A DNA stretch of 64,000 nt from the NCBI GenBank assembly GCA_022601195.1, contig JAHZIX010000050.1, positions 151,547 through 215,546 of the forward strand, given 5' to 3'. Position 1 is the first letter of the stretch. Every line of letters starts with the position of its first letter. The notes beneath the pieces were generated by a model, which searched no databases, was not told where the DNA came from, and saw nothing but the letters and a program-made list of their open reading frames with translations. Below, one piece after another: positions 26,584 through 35,336 of this stretch. Position numbers and translations under genes: made by a program. Source of the DNA: Deltaproteobacteria bacterium. Its GTDB lineage: Bacteria > Acidobacteriota > Thermoanaerobaculia > Multivoradales > JAHZIX01.

Positions 26584-27258
26584 ATGCGCAAAGTAAGAAC
26601 CGTTTCCGGCTTCGTTGCCCTTTTCGCCGCCTCGGCGGCTTTCGGATACTTCAGTCAAGCTCCCAGCAGTCAGCTGGACCGGGTGCACGGTGGACCGGAA
26701 TCCACCGCCATCTGGAATCACTCAGCGCTAGCTCCCGCCGAGCTGGCGAAGCAGGCCGAAGTGGTGGTCCGCGCCCAGGTCGTAGACCAGGCGGAACCCT
26801 TTATCGTCACTCCAGAGCCCTTTCTGGACCCCGCCGTCGCCAACTCGGTCATCGCTCAGGGCCGCCCTATCCCCCAACTCCCCTTCACCGCGTCGGAATT
26901 CGAGATCCTCGAAGTCTATTCCGGAAAGGTGAGTGTGGGAGATCGCATACAGCTGATGCAGACCGGAGGCATCATCAAGGGAGAGAAGAGCGAAATCTCT
27001 GATGACCCCCTGTACCAAGTGGGAACCGAGCACGTGCTCTTCCTGCGCGATGTTTCCAGCGAAATGAAGCAGCCTCAGGCCCTGCCGGTCCTCGTGACCC
27101 TCAACCCCGCTAGCCGCTACCGGGTCATCGGCAGCCAGCTGGAGGCCCAAAGCTCCTTCTTTGCTCAGGACCCTGCTGCCGCTCCCCTCGAGTTGGCGAG
27201 CCTGGAGGCGGAAATTCGCGCTGCCATCACCAAGCCCAGCGACCTGACCCAGCCCTAG
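26584..27258 (+). CDS. Secreted protein of unknown function, partner of the metzincin
   Basis: 224 aa with a signal-like N-terminus (TVSGFVALFAASAAFGYF). The mature part has strand-rich segments: ELAKQAEVVVRAQVVDQ, then FEILEVYSGKVSVGDRIQLM and GTEHVLFLRDV. This pattern looks like a small beta-barrel or OB-like domain, but I do not recognise a named family. It follows the metzincin with a 56-base gap and is followed by a terminator, so the two form an operon. A role as inhibitor, chaperone or substrate of that protease is possible but unproven. Confidence 0.75.
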   Translation: MRKVRTVSGFVALFAASAAFGYFSQAPSSQLDRVHGGPESTAIWNHSALAPAELAKQAEVVVRAQVVDQAEPFIVTPEPFLDPAVANSVIAQGRPIPQLPFTASEFEILEVYSGKVSVGDRIQLMQTGGIIKGEKSEISDDPLYQVGTEHVLFLRDVSSEMKQPQALPVLVTLNPASRYRVIGSQLEAQSSFFAQDPAAAPLELASLEAEIRAAITKPSDLTQP

Positions 27259-27291
27259 GCCGCCTTTTCGGGACCGAGTCGGAAGTCAAAG

Positions 27292-27327
27292 CGGGAGCCC
27301 CTTGGTCTGGGCTCCCGTTTTGCTTTT
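27292..27327 (+). terminator. Rho-independent terminator of the metzincin operon
   Basis: CGGGAGCCC (27292-27300) pairs with GGGCTCCCG (27309-27317) around an 8-base loop and is followed by TTTTGCTTTT. Confidence 0.9.
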
Positions 27328-27372
27328 CCCGGCCCCGGCTAGGGGGTAAGCTTAGGGTGAAAGGAATCTTCC

Positions 27373-28359
27373 ATGAGTATTCGCTTCGCCGTTTTCGGTT
27401 CGGGAGGGGTCGGCGGCTATTTCGGTGGCCGGCTGGCCCAGACAGGCCACGACGTGACTTTCATCGCCCGCGGCGCCCATCTGACCGCGATGAAGCAGCA
27501 GGGCTTGAGGGTCAAAAGCCCCCTGGGGGACTTCCACCTACAACCGGTGAAAGCCAGCTCATCTGCTCAGGAAGTAGGGCCCGTCGATGTGGTCCTGGTA
27601 GCGGTCAAAGCCTGGCAGGTACCCGCAGCCGCAGAGACCATCCAGCCCCTCTTGGGAAAGAACACCTTTGTCCTGCCTCTGCAGAATGGGGTGGAGGCAC
27701 CGAGCCAGTTGGCCTCGGTCCTCGGAGAGCAGCGAATCCTCGGAGGGCTTTGCAAGATCATCAGCCTCGTGGCAGAGCCAGGAACAATTCATCACCTAGG
27801 CGCGGAGCCCTATATTGCCCTTGGGGAGCTGAGCGGAGACCTTACCCCTCGGTGCGAGAAGCTCGCTGCAGCCCTCAGAGGTGCCGGTATCAAAGTGGAT
27901 ATCCCCGTTGGCGGCGACGACACCAGCGGTATCGAAGCAGCCATGTGGCAGAAGTTCCTTTTCATCGCCGCGGTCAGCGGCATCGGGGCCGTCACTAGAG
28001 CCCCTCTGGGCACGGTGCGAGAGCTGCCCGAGACCCGAGCCCTTCTGGTGGCCGCCATGCAGGAAATCGTTCAGGTGGCGCGGGCTTTGAAGATCCCTCT
28101 AGCGGATGGGATCATCGAGAAGACCCTTGCGTTCCTCGATTCCCTCCCCCCGGAAACCACGGCTTCCATGCAGCGGGACTTGATGGAAGGCCGCCCCTCG
28201 GAGCTGGAACACCAAAACGGCGCCGTGGTTCGATTGGGCCTTCAAACGGGGGTCAAGACCCCAGTGAACACCACCCTCTACGCTAGCCTACTACCCATGG
28301 AGCGGCAGGCAAGAGCTCGTCAGGAAGGATCCCCCTCAGATCCCACTCCTAGGACCTGA
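27373..28359 (+). CDS. panE: 2-dehydropantoate 2-reductase (ketopantoate reductase)
   Basis: 328 aa, the normal family length. The Rossmann NADPH site is FGSGGVGGYFGGRLAQTGH near the N-terminus. The block DVVLVAVKAWQ holds the catalytic-type Lys, and the NGVEAPSQL and GLCKIISLVAEPGTIHH segments match PanE/ApbA. The C-terminal helical domain includes QKFLFIAAVSGIGAVTRAP and RPSELEHQNGAVVRLG. The enzyme reduces ketopantoate to pantoate for coenzyme A synthesis. Several PanE-fold paralogs act on other 2-oxo acids, so the exact substrate is not certain. No other pantothenate gene is nearby. Confidence 0.88.
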   Translation: MSIRFAVFGSGGVGGYFGGRLAQTGHDVTFIARGAHLTAMKQQGLRVKSPLGDFHLQPVKASSSAQEVGPVDVVLVAVKAWQVPAAAETIQPLLGKNTFVLPLQNGVEAPSQLASVLGEQRILGGLCKIISLVAEPGTIHHLGAEPYIALGELSGDLTPRCEKLAAALRGAGIKVDIPVGGDDTSGIEAAMWQKFLFIAAVSGIGAVTRAPLGTVRELPETRALLVAAMQEIVQVARALKIPLADGIIEKTLAFLDSLPPETTASMQRDLMEGRPSELEHQNGAVVRLGLQTGVKTPVNTTLYASLLPMERQARARQEGSPSDPTPRT

Positions 28360-28498
28360 GCCACCACTCAATCCCCCTGACCCAAAGATTGCCCTCTCTC
28401 GACTTCCCCAAGGGTCCAACAGAAAAACCGGGCCCTACCCACCAACGATTCGCGGCATCGCCGGAGAACCAGCGGCTCGTTCCCCCAAGAACCTTCGC

Positions 28499-28840
28499 CC
28501 CAAGCCCCCGACCAGAGAAGACGGTGCAGGGAGGGTGAGGTATCCGAGCACGGAACGCAGCACCGCGAGTACCGCGCGCAGGGTGCACCACCCGACTGCT
28601 CGAATAACGGCCCAAGAGTCCCCAGTTCCCCCGCCGACTACCTCAGCTGATGGCCAGTGCATCCGGCAACGCCTCTCACTCCAAGCCCCAACCAGAGAAG
28701 ACGGTGCAAGGAGGGTGAGGTATCCGAGCACGGAACGCAGCACCGCGAGTACCGCGCGCAGGATGCACCACCCGACAGCCCGCACAACGGTCCAAGAATG
28801 GCCAGTTCCCCTTCCCACTGCCTTGGCTGTTCGCCAGTGA
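28499..28840. repeat. Intergenic two-copy 180-bp direct repeat
   Basis: The block starting accagagaagacggtgca at 28511 recurs at 28691, exactly 180 bases later. About 110-130 bases match with only scattered changes, including the segment gtatccgagcacggaacgc in both. Small open frames across it on the minus strand repeat the same peptide but have no ribosome site. Each unit can form a short hairpin around CGCGAGTACCGCG. The function is unknown; the 28360-28500 flank holds nothing recognisable. Confidence 0.85.
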
Positions 28841-28891
28841 TGCTGATGGCTGGCGAGACCTAAACAGAAGACCTGACTGCTCCGGGTATGC

Positions 28892-28939
28892 CCAAAATAA
28901 ACAAATAGGGCACGTCCTCCGAAAAGGAACGTGCCCTAT
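28892..28939 (-). terminator. Rho-independent terminator of the IPTL-type surface-protein gene
   Basis: On the minus strand ATAGGGCACGT (28939-28929) pairs with ACGTGCCCTAT (28915-28905), followed by TTGTTTATTTTGG. It lies 36 bases after the stop at 28976. Confidence 0.85.
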
Positions 28940-28975
28940 GAGTCGCCTTGAGGCGAGCCGTCTAGAACTTGAGTT

Positions 28976-30127
28976 CTAGGCGTTGCTGCGGCGGCGCATC
29001 AGGAAGAAGGCCGCTGCGGAAATACCCAGGAGCAGGACCAACATGCCCTGCCAACCCAAGGTCGGAACGACCTGAGCCGCCACCAAGGGGCTGGTGGCCG
29101 TGGTGCCCGTCGGATCGCCTAGACCAGTGACGGTCGCCACGTTGGTGGTGTCCGAAGGGTCGATGATGTCAACCGTGACGTTACACACCGCGGAAGCACC
29201 GAAAGCCAGCGCGCCGACGTTCCAGGTGAGGACCGGGTCGGCGAAAGCTGCGCCACAGTCATCGCTGACGTAGGTCACACCAGCGGGCAGGCTGTCGACC
29301 ACCGTCGCGTTGGGCTCGTCGTCCGGGCCGTTGTTGGTCACGGTCAGGGTGTAGACGCCGGTGCCGTCACCGTTGTCAACGCCGGTCTTGCCCATCATGA
29401 GCTGGGTCATTGCGGTGACGCAGGAACCAAACTCCATCAAGCTGAAGAGCTCACCGTTTCCGGCCGGGTCGGCCATAGCGATGCGGCCAATGGGAACGGT
29501 AGAGGTGACGCCCCAGAAGACGGAGGGCAGGCCGATGGCGGAGGTCGTCGAGCCGATCAGCATGTCCGCCTCGTCAAAGATATCGATGTTGATATTGAAG
29601 TTGGCAAGAGGGCCGATCAGGTTGGATCCAAAACCAGTGATGGCTGGGCTGAAGAGAATTTCAACATCTTCCACGAAAGTGTTCGGGCCAACGCCAACAT
29701 CTGCAGTTCCGAGGAAAGGAGGCGTCGTAACCACCAAATCTTCCGCCGCGACCGGAGCGGACTGCATAGTGAAGCCATCGATCACTCCGCCGGTAGCGAA
29801 ACAGTTGTTGTTGGTGCTGCTGTTGAGAGGACCGGGAGTGCAGGCCAGAACACCATTTGGTGGCACCAGGGTGTTCGAAAAGTCTTCCAAAGGCAGATCC
29901 GGGCAGTCACCTTGAAAAGTAGCCCGATCGGTGTAAAAAGTCAGACCATCGCCGGTGACCGTCGGCTGGCCGGGATTCTCTCCCGCAGGTGGCAGGACCG
30001 GGTTGGACGCATCCGCGTACTCTTGGAAGCTCTCAACGACCTGCTGGCTGGAAGCCGGCACAGTCGCCATGATTCCCAGAAGCAAGATGCTCCCGAGAGA
30101 CAACATTTTTACGTTCTTGTTTAGCAT
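28976..30127 (-). CDS. Secreted surface protein with DUF11 domain and IPTL-CTERM-like tail
   Basis: 383 aa from the ATG at 30127, which has GGGAA about 5 bases upstream and directly starts a signal peptide (MLSLGSILLLGIMATVPAS). The middle is beta-rich with no named domain. Residues ~245-340 form a DUF11-type repeat (VYTLTVTNNGPDDEPNATV, then ADPVLTWNVGALA). The C-terminus is VPTLGWQGMLVLLLGIS, a short membrane segment and MRRRSNA. This is the layout of IPTL-CTERM sorting signals: a PTL motif, a hydrophobic helix and a basic end. Such tails are usually processed by an exosortase-type enzyme; none is in this window. A surface or matrix protein role is likely. Confidence 0.8.
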   Translation of the reverse strand: MLNKNVKMLSLGSILLLGIMATVPASSQQVVESFQEYADASNPVLPPAGENPGQPTVTGDGLTFYTDRATFQGDCPDLPLEDFSNTLVPPNGVLACTPGPLNSSTNNNCFATGGVIDGFTMQSAPVAAEDLVVTTPPFLGTADVGVGPNTFVEDVEILFSPAITGFGSNLIGPLANFNINIDIFDEADMLIGSTTSAIGLPSVFWGVTSTVPIGRIAMADPAGNGELFSLMEFGSCVTAMTQLMMGKTGVDNGDGTGVYTLTVTNNGPDDEPNATVVDSLPAGVTYVSDDCGAAFADPVLTWNVGALAFGASAVCNVTVDIIDPSDTTNVATVTGLGDPTGTTATSPLVAAQVVPTLGWQGMLVLLLGISAAAFFLMRRRSNA

Positions 30128-30271
30128 TGATTTCCCTTCAGGTTCAGTGAAGTCGGTCAAACTGAGATCGAAAAGACCGCTAGTTTCCTACGAGATCGGC
30201 CTGCGTGGTATTTGTTGGCACAATTCGGGCTGGATTTTAGCCCTACAGACCCCTGGCGGTCAAATTTTACC

Positions 30272-32344
30272 TCAGGACCCCGGGTCCCTGGCTTCTCCAC
30301 CCAGGGCGGTATTTTGAGCAGGCAAGGGCTGCCCCCGAAGGTCCTCAGCTAGGTCGTACACCGTCACCCAATGGGAGAGAAGGCGTTCTTCCTCGAGGGG
30401 CAAGCGTAGCTTTCTGCATTGAACTCGGCGCCGATGAGACTTCTTGGGAAACCCGATGCACTTGCCTTTGACGAAGGAGAGCCCTTCCCCAAGGGCGATC
30501 TTGCCGTTCCAAGTACCAGCCCTTCCCACCACTCCGTCGAGGAGAGGCCGCCCGAGAAAACTCCTCGGCCTCTCGATACCCAACAGATGCTGCAAGGTGG
30601 GCCCCACATCCAGCAGGCCTCCTACCATCTCGACTCGGCCGTTCCACTTCTCCTGGGGTCGACTGTCGTCGGGGTAACGCAGGAAAAAGGGGACGAGCTG
30701 AAAGGCGGCAGGCCACCCGACAACATCTTCCCGGCCCGCAACCGCAGCCCCCACTTCCTTCCGGCTAAGGCCTCCAGCGGTATGGTCACCATATAGAGCG
30801 ACCACCGTGTTACGGAGCAGTCCTCTCACTTCCAACAGGTCGAAGAACTCCCGCAGGGCACCATCGAAATAGTGAGTCAGCTCCAGATATCCCCCCAACT
30901 CGGTCCCTTCCCAATCTCCCAGCTCGAGCTTTTCCTGCGACGGTGGCAGCACTTGATAGGGAGGATGCATGGAGAGGGTGATGAGGAATGCCATGAACGG
31001 TTCCGGCAACGCTTCCAGCTCAGGGACCATGCGCCGAAAAAAGTCGCCATCCCGCAAGCCCCAGCCCAACCTTTGGCCGAACCCCAACTCCCTTTCAAAA
31101 AGGGAGCTCTCGAAGCCGTACTTCGGATGAAGGATGGCGCGGTTCCAAAAGCCTCGTTTGTAGGCATGGGCACTGAGAGTCTGGTAGCCCGCCTCTTTCA
31201 AAATCGCCGGCAAAGCGACGAAACGGTTCTTTCGATGTAGGTAGGAAACCGCCCCCTGGGGCAAGGAATGCTGGGAGTTGAGGACCAGATACTCCGCATC
31301 AGAGGTCCGACCCTCCTTCGTCTGATCCAGAATATAGGGATAGACGACCGCCTGGTCGGAGAGGGAATTGAGGAATGGGGTGACTTCCTTACCGCCGACC
31401 TCGAGGCCCAGGACCCAGGAGCTCAGCGCCTCCACTTGGATCAGCAGGAGATTCTTCCCCTCCACCACACCGAAAGATTCCGCTAGCTGCGCCTCCCGAG
31501 CTCGGGCATCGTGCAGCTGTTCGATCTTGATGCGATCCTCCGGCAACAAGGGAGGGCGAGCCACCGTGTCCCGAAGACTTCGGCTGGCTTCGATCAGATG
31601 GGCGTTGAGGAAACCGCCGTCGAGACGCTTCGAGACGTGGGTGAGGCTCCGACCGGCGCGACTGGCCAAGGCTTCTCGAATCTCACCGACGACTGGCCAA
31701 CCAGCGGCGACCAGGGCCAGAACCACAGCCCCATAGGTGGCCACCCTCACCCATCGCCGACCCCACGCCCCAGAGCCCGTGCCAGTGCCAGTGCCAGTGC
31801 CAGTGCCAGTGCCAGTGCCAGTGCCAGAATCAGCGCCAGAACCAGTGCCGCTCCGACGCCAACCGAAATACATCGCTAGCGCCGCTGCCGGCACCAAGAG
31901 CAGCCAGGCATCTTGAGCCTCCGAGAGATCGACGATCAGGGAGCGAAGATCCCACAGCTGATGGGCTTCCCGGCTCGCTTCGAGGGTCACCAAGGAACCG
32001 AAAAAACGAAGGTAGAGGAGATCTGCAAAGGCCAGCAGAGCCAAGAAGCTCCCCCAAGCTGCAGCGAACCCGATGCGCCACCGGGATGGAGTCAGAGCCA
32101 CCGGCAAAGCGACGATGGCCAGGCCCGACAGAACCTGCCATGCCATGCTCTCCGCTACCGGCTGAACCGCACTCGTCCCCACGAAATGGATCAAGGAGAA
32201 ACCAACGCCCCCCACCCATACCAGCGGCCCCAAGGAACGGACCCAGCCCAATAGCTTGGACGGGCCAAGACGAGCAGCGGCAGCGATGGCCAAGGTGACG
32301 CCCAAACAGAGAAGCAACATGGTCGTGGGACCCATCTCGATCAT
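30272..32344 (-). CDS. LtaS-like membrane sulfatase / phosphoglycerol transferase family protein
   Basis: 690 aa. About five membrane helices (~5-170) are followed by an alkaline-phosphatase-superfamily domain. Family motifs include LLLIQVEALSSWVLG (first metal-site region), GRTSDAEYLVLNS with the nucleophile Thr, and VVALYGDHTAGG with metal-binding Asp and His. LtaS and OpgB-type enzymes transfer phosphoglycerol from phosphatidylglycerol to a polymer or glycan outside the inner membrane. In a diderm, modification of periplasmic glucans or a surface glycan is more likely than lipoteichoic acid. A hexamer repeat gives a Gly-Thr run in the linker after the helices. The start (32344 or 32335) lacks a clear ribosome site. 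Confidence 0.82.
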   Translation of the reverse strand: MIEMGPTTMLLLCLGVTLAIAAAARLGPSKLLGWVRSLGPLVWVGGVGFSLIHFVGTSAVQPVAESMAWQVLSGLAIVALPVALTPSRWRIGFAAAWGSFLALLAFADLLYLRFFGSLVTLEASREAHQLWDLRSLIVDLSEAQDAWLLLVPAAALAMYFGWRRSGTGSGADSGTGTGTGTGTGTGTGTGSGAWGRRWVRVATYGAVVLALVAAGWPVVGEIREALASRAGRSLTHVSKRLDGGFLNAHLIEASRSLRDTVARPPLLPEDRIKIEQLHDARAREAQLAESFGVVEGKNLLLIQVEALSSWVLGLEVGGKEVTPFLNSLSDQAVVYPYILDQTKEGRTSDAEYLVLNSQHSLPQGAVSYLHRKNRFVALPAILKEAGYQTLSAHAYKRGFWNRAILHPKYGFESSLFERELGFGQRLGWGLRDGDFFRRMVPELEALPEPFMAFLITLSMHPPYQVLPPSQEKLELGDWEGTELGGYLELTHYFDGALREFFDLLEVRGLLRNTVVALYGDHTAGGLSRKEVGAAVAGREDVVGWPAAFQLVPFFLRYPDDSRPQEKWNGRVEMVGGLLDVGPTLQHLLGIERPRSFLGRPLLDGVVGRAGTWNGKIALGEGLSFVKGKCIGFPKKSHRRRVQCRKLRLPLEEERLLSHWVTVYDLAEDLRGQPLPAQNTALGGEARDPGS
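31779..31826 (-). repeat. Hexanucleotide repeat in the sulfatase linker
   Basis: About eight consecutive ccagtg hexamers on the plus strand encode a (Gly-Thr)n run between the membrane helices and the sulfatase domain. It is in frame and prone to slippage. Confidence 0.9.
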
Positions 32345-32594
32345 AAGGAAGCTCTCAGAAAGAAGCAGGCAGCCTGCCGCGAGGTACCGGATGAAAATAA
32401 AGTGGACTCAACAAAGCAAAACATTCCAAACTTACCATAATTGAGGCCGTCCAGCGGGTAACTGGGGCACCTCGGAAAGTTCAAAATTAGAACCGGCTTC
32501 TCTAAACACTACAAGGCCCCTTCCGTATTCCCAAAGGACGAATCTCCTCGGCCCAAGCGCTGCAGGACCCAACCCAATCAATGAGGAAAGCCCT

Positions 32595-35336
32595 ATGAAA
32601 CTCGGCATTCGTCCCCAGCACAAATTGGCTCCGTGGCCGTGGAAGAGACTCAGAACTGCCCCGTCCAGAGGATCCAAGACATGGCTCGCACCTCCCCTCC
32701 TCGGGAGCCTTGCCTGCCTGGCGGCCACCCTCAGTCCCGCCACAGCTGCCGAGGTGAGGCTGGGAAAGCTCGTCAGCCCCACCTCTCAAGCGATTCGGCT
32801 GACCCTGAACCCGGCCGAGGAACGCTATCGAGGAACGGTAGAAATCGAGATCGAAGCAAAAGAGGGAGTGAAGACTTTCCGCCTTCATTCCGAAGGCCAC
32901 GAAATTCACCGTTTGAGCTTGCGAGGAAAGACCGGAAGGATCCCGGTGAGTTACCGCCCAGTGGATGAGGGACAACTCGAAATCACCGCCAAGACTCCTC
33001 TATCTGCCGGGCCCTACGCCCTAGAGATCGACTTCGACAGCGCTTTCAACACCGAAGCTCTCAGCCTTTTTCGCATGGAGATGGAAGGGAATAGCTACGC
33101 TTTCACTCAATTTGAAGCGGACGAAGCTCGCGCCGCCTTCCCCTGCTGGGATGAACCGGAATTCAAGATCCCTTACCAAATGACCCTGACCGTCCCTTCG
33201 GCCCTCATGGCCGTCAGCAACACGCCGGTCCAGTCTGAAAGCGAGCAGGAAGGCTGGCGAACCACCCGTTTCCGGCCGACTCCTCCCCTCCCTTCCTATC
33301 TCCTCGCCCTGGCTGTCGGACCTCTGGAAACGGTCCCCATCCCTGGCCTCGGCATCCCTGGCCGGGTGATCACCATCGCCGGTCAGAGCCATCTGGCAAC
33401 TCTGGCAGTCCAAGCCACGGGCCCCATTCTCGAAGCCCTGGAAAGCTACTTCGACGGTCCTTACCCGTTTGCCAAACTGGACCTCATCGCTGCGCCGGAG
33501 TTTCTCCCGGGAGCGATGGAGAATCCGGGTGCAGTGATTTTCGCAGATCGAATACTTCTTCTCGATCCGGCTACCGCCAGCATTTCCCAGCAGCGCACCC
33601 AGGCGAGGGTGATCGCCCACGAGCTAGCCCACATGTGGTTTGGCAACTTGGTCACCATGCAGTGGTGGGACGACCTGTGGCTCAACGAAGCCTTCGCTGA
33701 TTGGATGGGAGACAAGATCACCCACCAAGTCTTCCCGGAGTTCGATCAGGATCTCGCTACCGCCCAGAATTCTCAAGGCATCATGGCGCGGGACGCCCTC
33801 AGTACCGCCCAAGCGATTCGGCGTCCATTGGAATCAACCGCTCAGATGATGCAGAGCGTCGGCGTGACCTACAACAAAGGTAAGACCGTCTTGGGCATGT
33901 TCGAGAACTGGATGGGAGAACAGACTTTCCGAAAAGGGGTGTTGGCCTACCTCAGCGCTCACGCTCGCAGCAACGCCACTGCGGAAGATCTCTGGAAAGC
34001 CCTCGACAAAGCGGCCGGCTCCCCCATCTCCCCGGCGATGACGACCTTCCTCGAACAAGCCGGAATCCCCATCGTCAGCGTCGAGACCTTGGCGGGCGGT
34101 CGAGTCCGACTCTCCCAGAAACGATTCGCGAACTTTGGTAGCCAATTACCACCCCAGCTGTGGCAGATCCCCGTTTCGGTCAAATTCGCCACAGAAAAGG
34201 GAGTCGAGACGCGGACCCTGATGCTGCGCTCCGCCAGCCAAGTAGAGACTCTTACCGAGAGCGGACAGATCGACTGGATCTTTCCCAATGCCGAAGGACG
34301 GGGCTACTACCACTGGCAACTCCCCGACGATGAGCTTGGCCGCCTCTCGGAACGGGCCGGGGAATGGCTCAACGCCAGGGAGCGCATCGCCCTGGCGGGA
34401 AACATCTCGACCCTTCTCGATGCCGGAGAAATCACCGGGGCCGCTTTCATGGCGTCCCTGGGAAGGCTCGCTGGAGACTCCGAGGCGCAGGTTATCCGGT
34501 CGGCCCTGCGGGGGCTCCAGAAAGTCAAAGTGGCTTTTGTGCCGGAGGACCTGGAAGACCGCTTCGCCGTTTTCGTTCGTTCCTCTCTGACCCCAGGACT
34601 GGAACGCATCGGCTGGAGCCAGCAGGCGGGTGAGAAAGCAACCGTAGCCACGGCCCGCGCTAATTTGATGACCTGGTTGGGTTCCGAAGGGCGAGACCCG
34701 AAAGTGAAAGATTTCGCCCGCCGGCAGGCCCTAGCCTACCTGGAGAACCCTACCTCCGTTGAGCCGGCCCTGGTGATCCCGGCTCTTCGACTAGCCGCCC
34801 ATCAAGGAGACGAAGCTCTCTTCAAGAAGTACCGGGAAGGATTCGAAGCAGCCAAGAATCCCACAGAGCGGTCGAACTTTCTCATCGCCCTAGGCTCATT
34901 TCACCATCCGGCCTTGAGAAGTCAAGCTCTCGAATATGCTCTTTCCGGCCCGCTGCGACCCAACGAGGTATCGATCGTCTTCCAGGGAGCCCCCAATACC
35001 AAGGCCGGTCGCGACTCCTTCTTCCATTGGTTTACCGAGAACTACGACCGGATTGCCGAACGCCTGCCAGAGATTTTCATGGGTTTCCTTCCCTACGTCG
35101 CTTCCGGCTGCTCCCAGGAGCGCTTAGACAAGGCCAAAGTATTTTTTGCCGCGCCGGAGCACCAAGCACCGGGTACGGAAAGAACGCTCCTTCTGGTCAG
35201 CGAGACCGTTACCGATTGCCTTCGGTTGCGACAGAGGGAAGAGGCGTCGGCCAGGGCCTTTCTGGCCAACTATGGGTCTGGGGACGAATCGGAGGAGTCG
35301 GCAAGGGAATCGGCTGGCGAACCTGGGGCTTCGTAA
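32595..35336 (+). CDS. Secreted M1-family aminopeptidase
   Basis: 913 aa with a signal peptide (LLGSLACLAATLSPATAAE) and GAGGAAAG upstream of the ATG. The M1 domain carries GAMENPG near residue 306 (substrate amino-terminus binding) and HELAHMWFGNLVT with zinc ligands His342 and His346, and Glu365 in WLNEAFADW. A helical ERAP1-C-like domain fills residues ~560-890. The enzyme removes N-terminal amino acids from peptides; export suggests it works on peptides made by the secreted proteases. The last 22 codons (Ser/Glu-rich) overlap the convergent histidine kinase gene by 67 bases. Confidence 0.92.
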   Translation: MKLGIRPQHKLAPWPWKRLRTAPSRGSKTWLAPPLLGSLACLAATLSPATAAEVRLGKLVSPTSQAIRLTLNPAEERYRGTVEIEIEAKEGVKTFRLHSEGHEIHRLSLRGKTGRIPVSYRPVDEGQLEITAKTPLSAGPYALEIDFDSAFNTEALSLFRMEMEGNSYAFTQFEADEARAAFPCWDEPEFKIPYQMTLTVPSALMAVSNTPVQSESEQEGWRTTRFRPTPPLPSYLLALAVGPLETVPIPGLGIPGRVITIAGQSHLATLAVQATGPILEALESYFDGPYPFAKLDLIAAPEFLPGAMENPGAVIFADRILLLDPATASISQQRTQARVIAHELAHMWFGNLVTMQWWDDLWLNEAFADWMGDKITHQVFPEFDQDLATAQNSQGIMARDALSTAQAIRRPLESTAQMMQSVGVTYNKGKTVLGMFENWMGEQTFRKGVLAYLSAHARSNATAEDLWKALDKAAGSPISPAMTTFLEQAGIPIVSVETLAGGRVRLSQKRFANFGSQLPPQLWQIPVSVKFATEKGVETRTLMLRSASQVETLTESGQIDWIFPNAEGRGYYHWQLPDDELGRLSERAGEWLNARERIALAGNISTLLDAGEITGAAFMASLGRLAGDSEAQVIRSALRGLQKVKVAFVPEDLEDRFAVFVRSSLTPGLERIGWSQQAGEKATVATARANLMTWLGSEGRDPKVKDFARRQALAYLENPTSVEPALVIPALRLAAHQGDEALFKKYREGFEAAKNPTERSNFLIALGSFHHPALRSQALEYALSGPLRPNEVSIVFQGAPNTKAGRDSFFHWFTENYDRIAERLPEIFMGFLPYVASGCSQERLDKAKVFFAAPEHQAPGTERTLLLVSETVTDCLRLRQREEASARAFLANYGSGDESEESARESAGEPGAS

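Noticed and set aside
28435..28818. 127-aa minus-strand frame with internal repeat (RAVLAVLRSVLGYLTL)
   Set aside because: It only reflects the 180-bp DNA duplication; no ribosome site and no plausible protein features.
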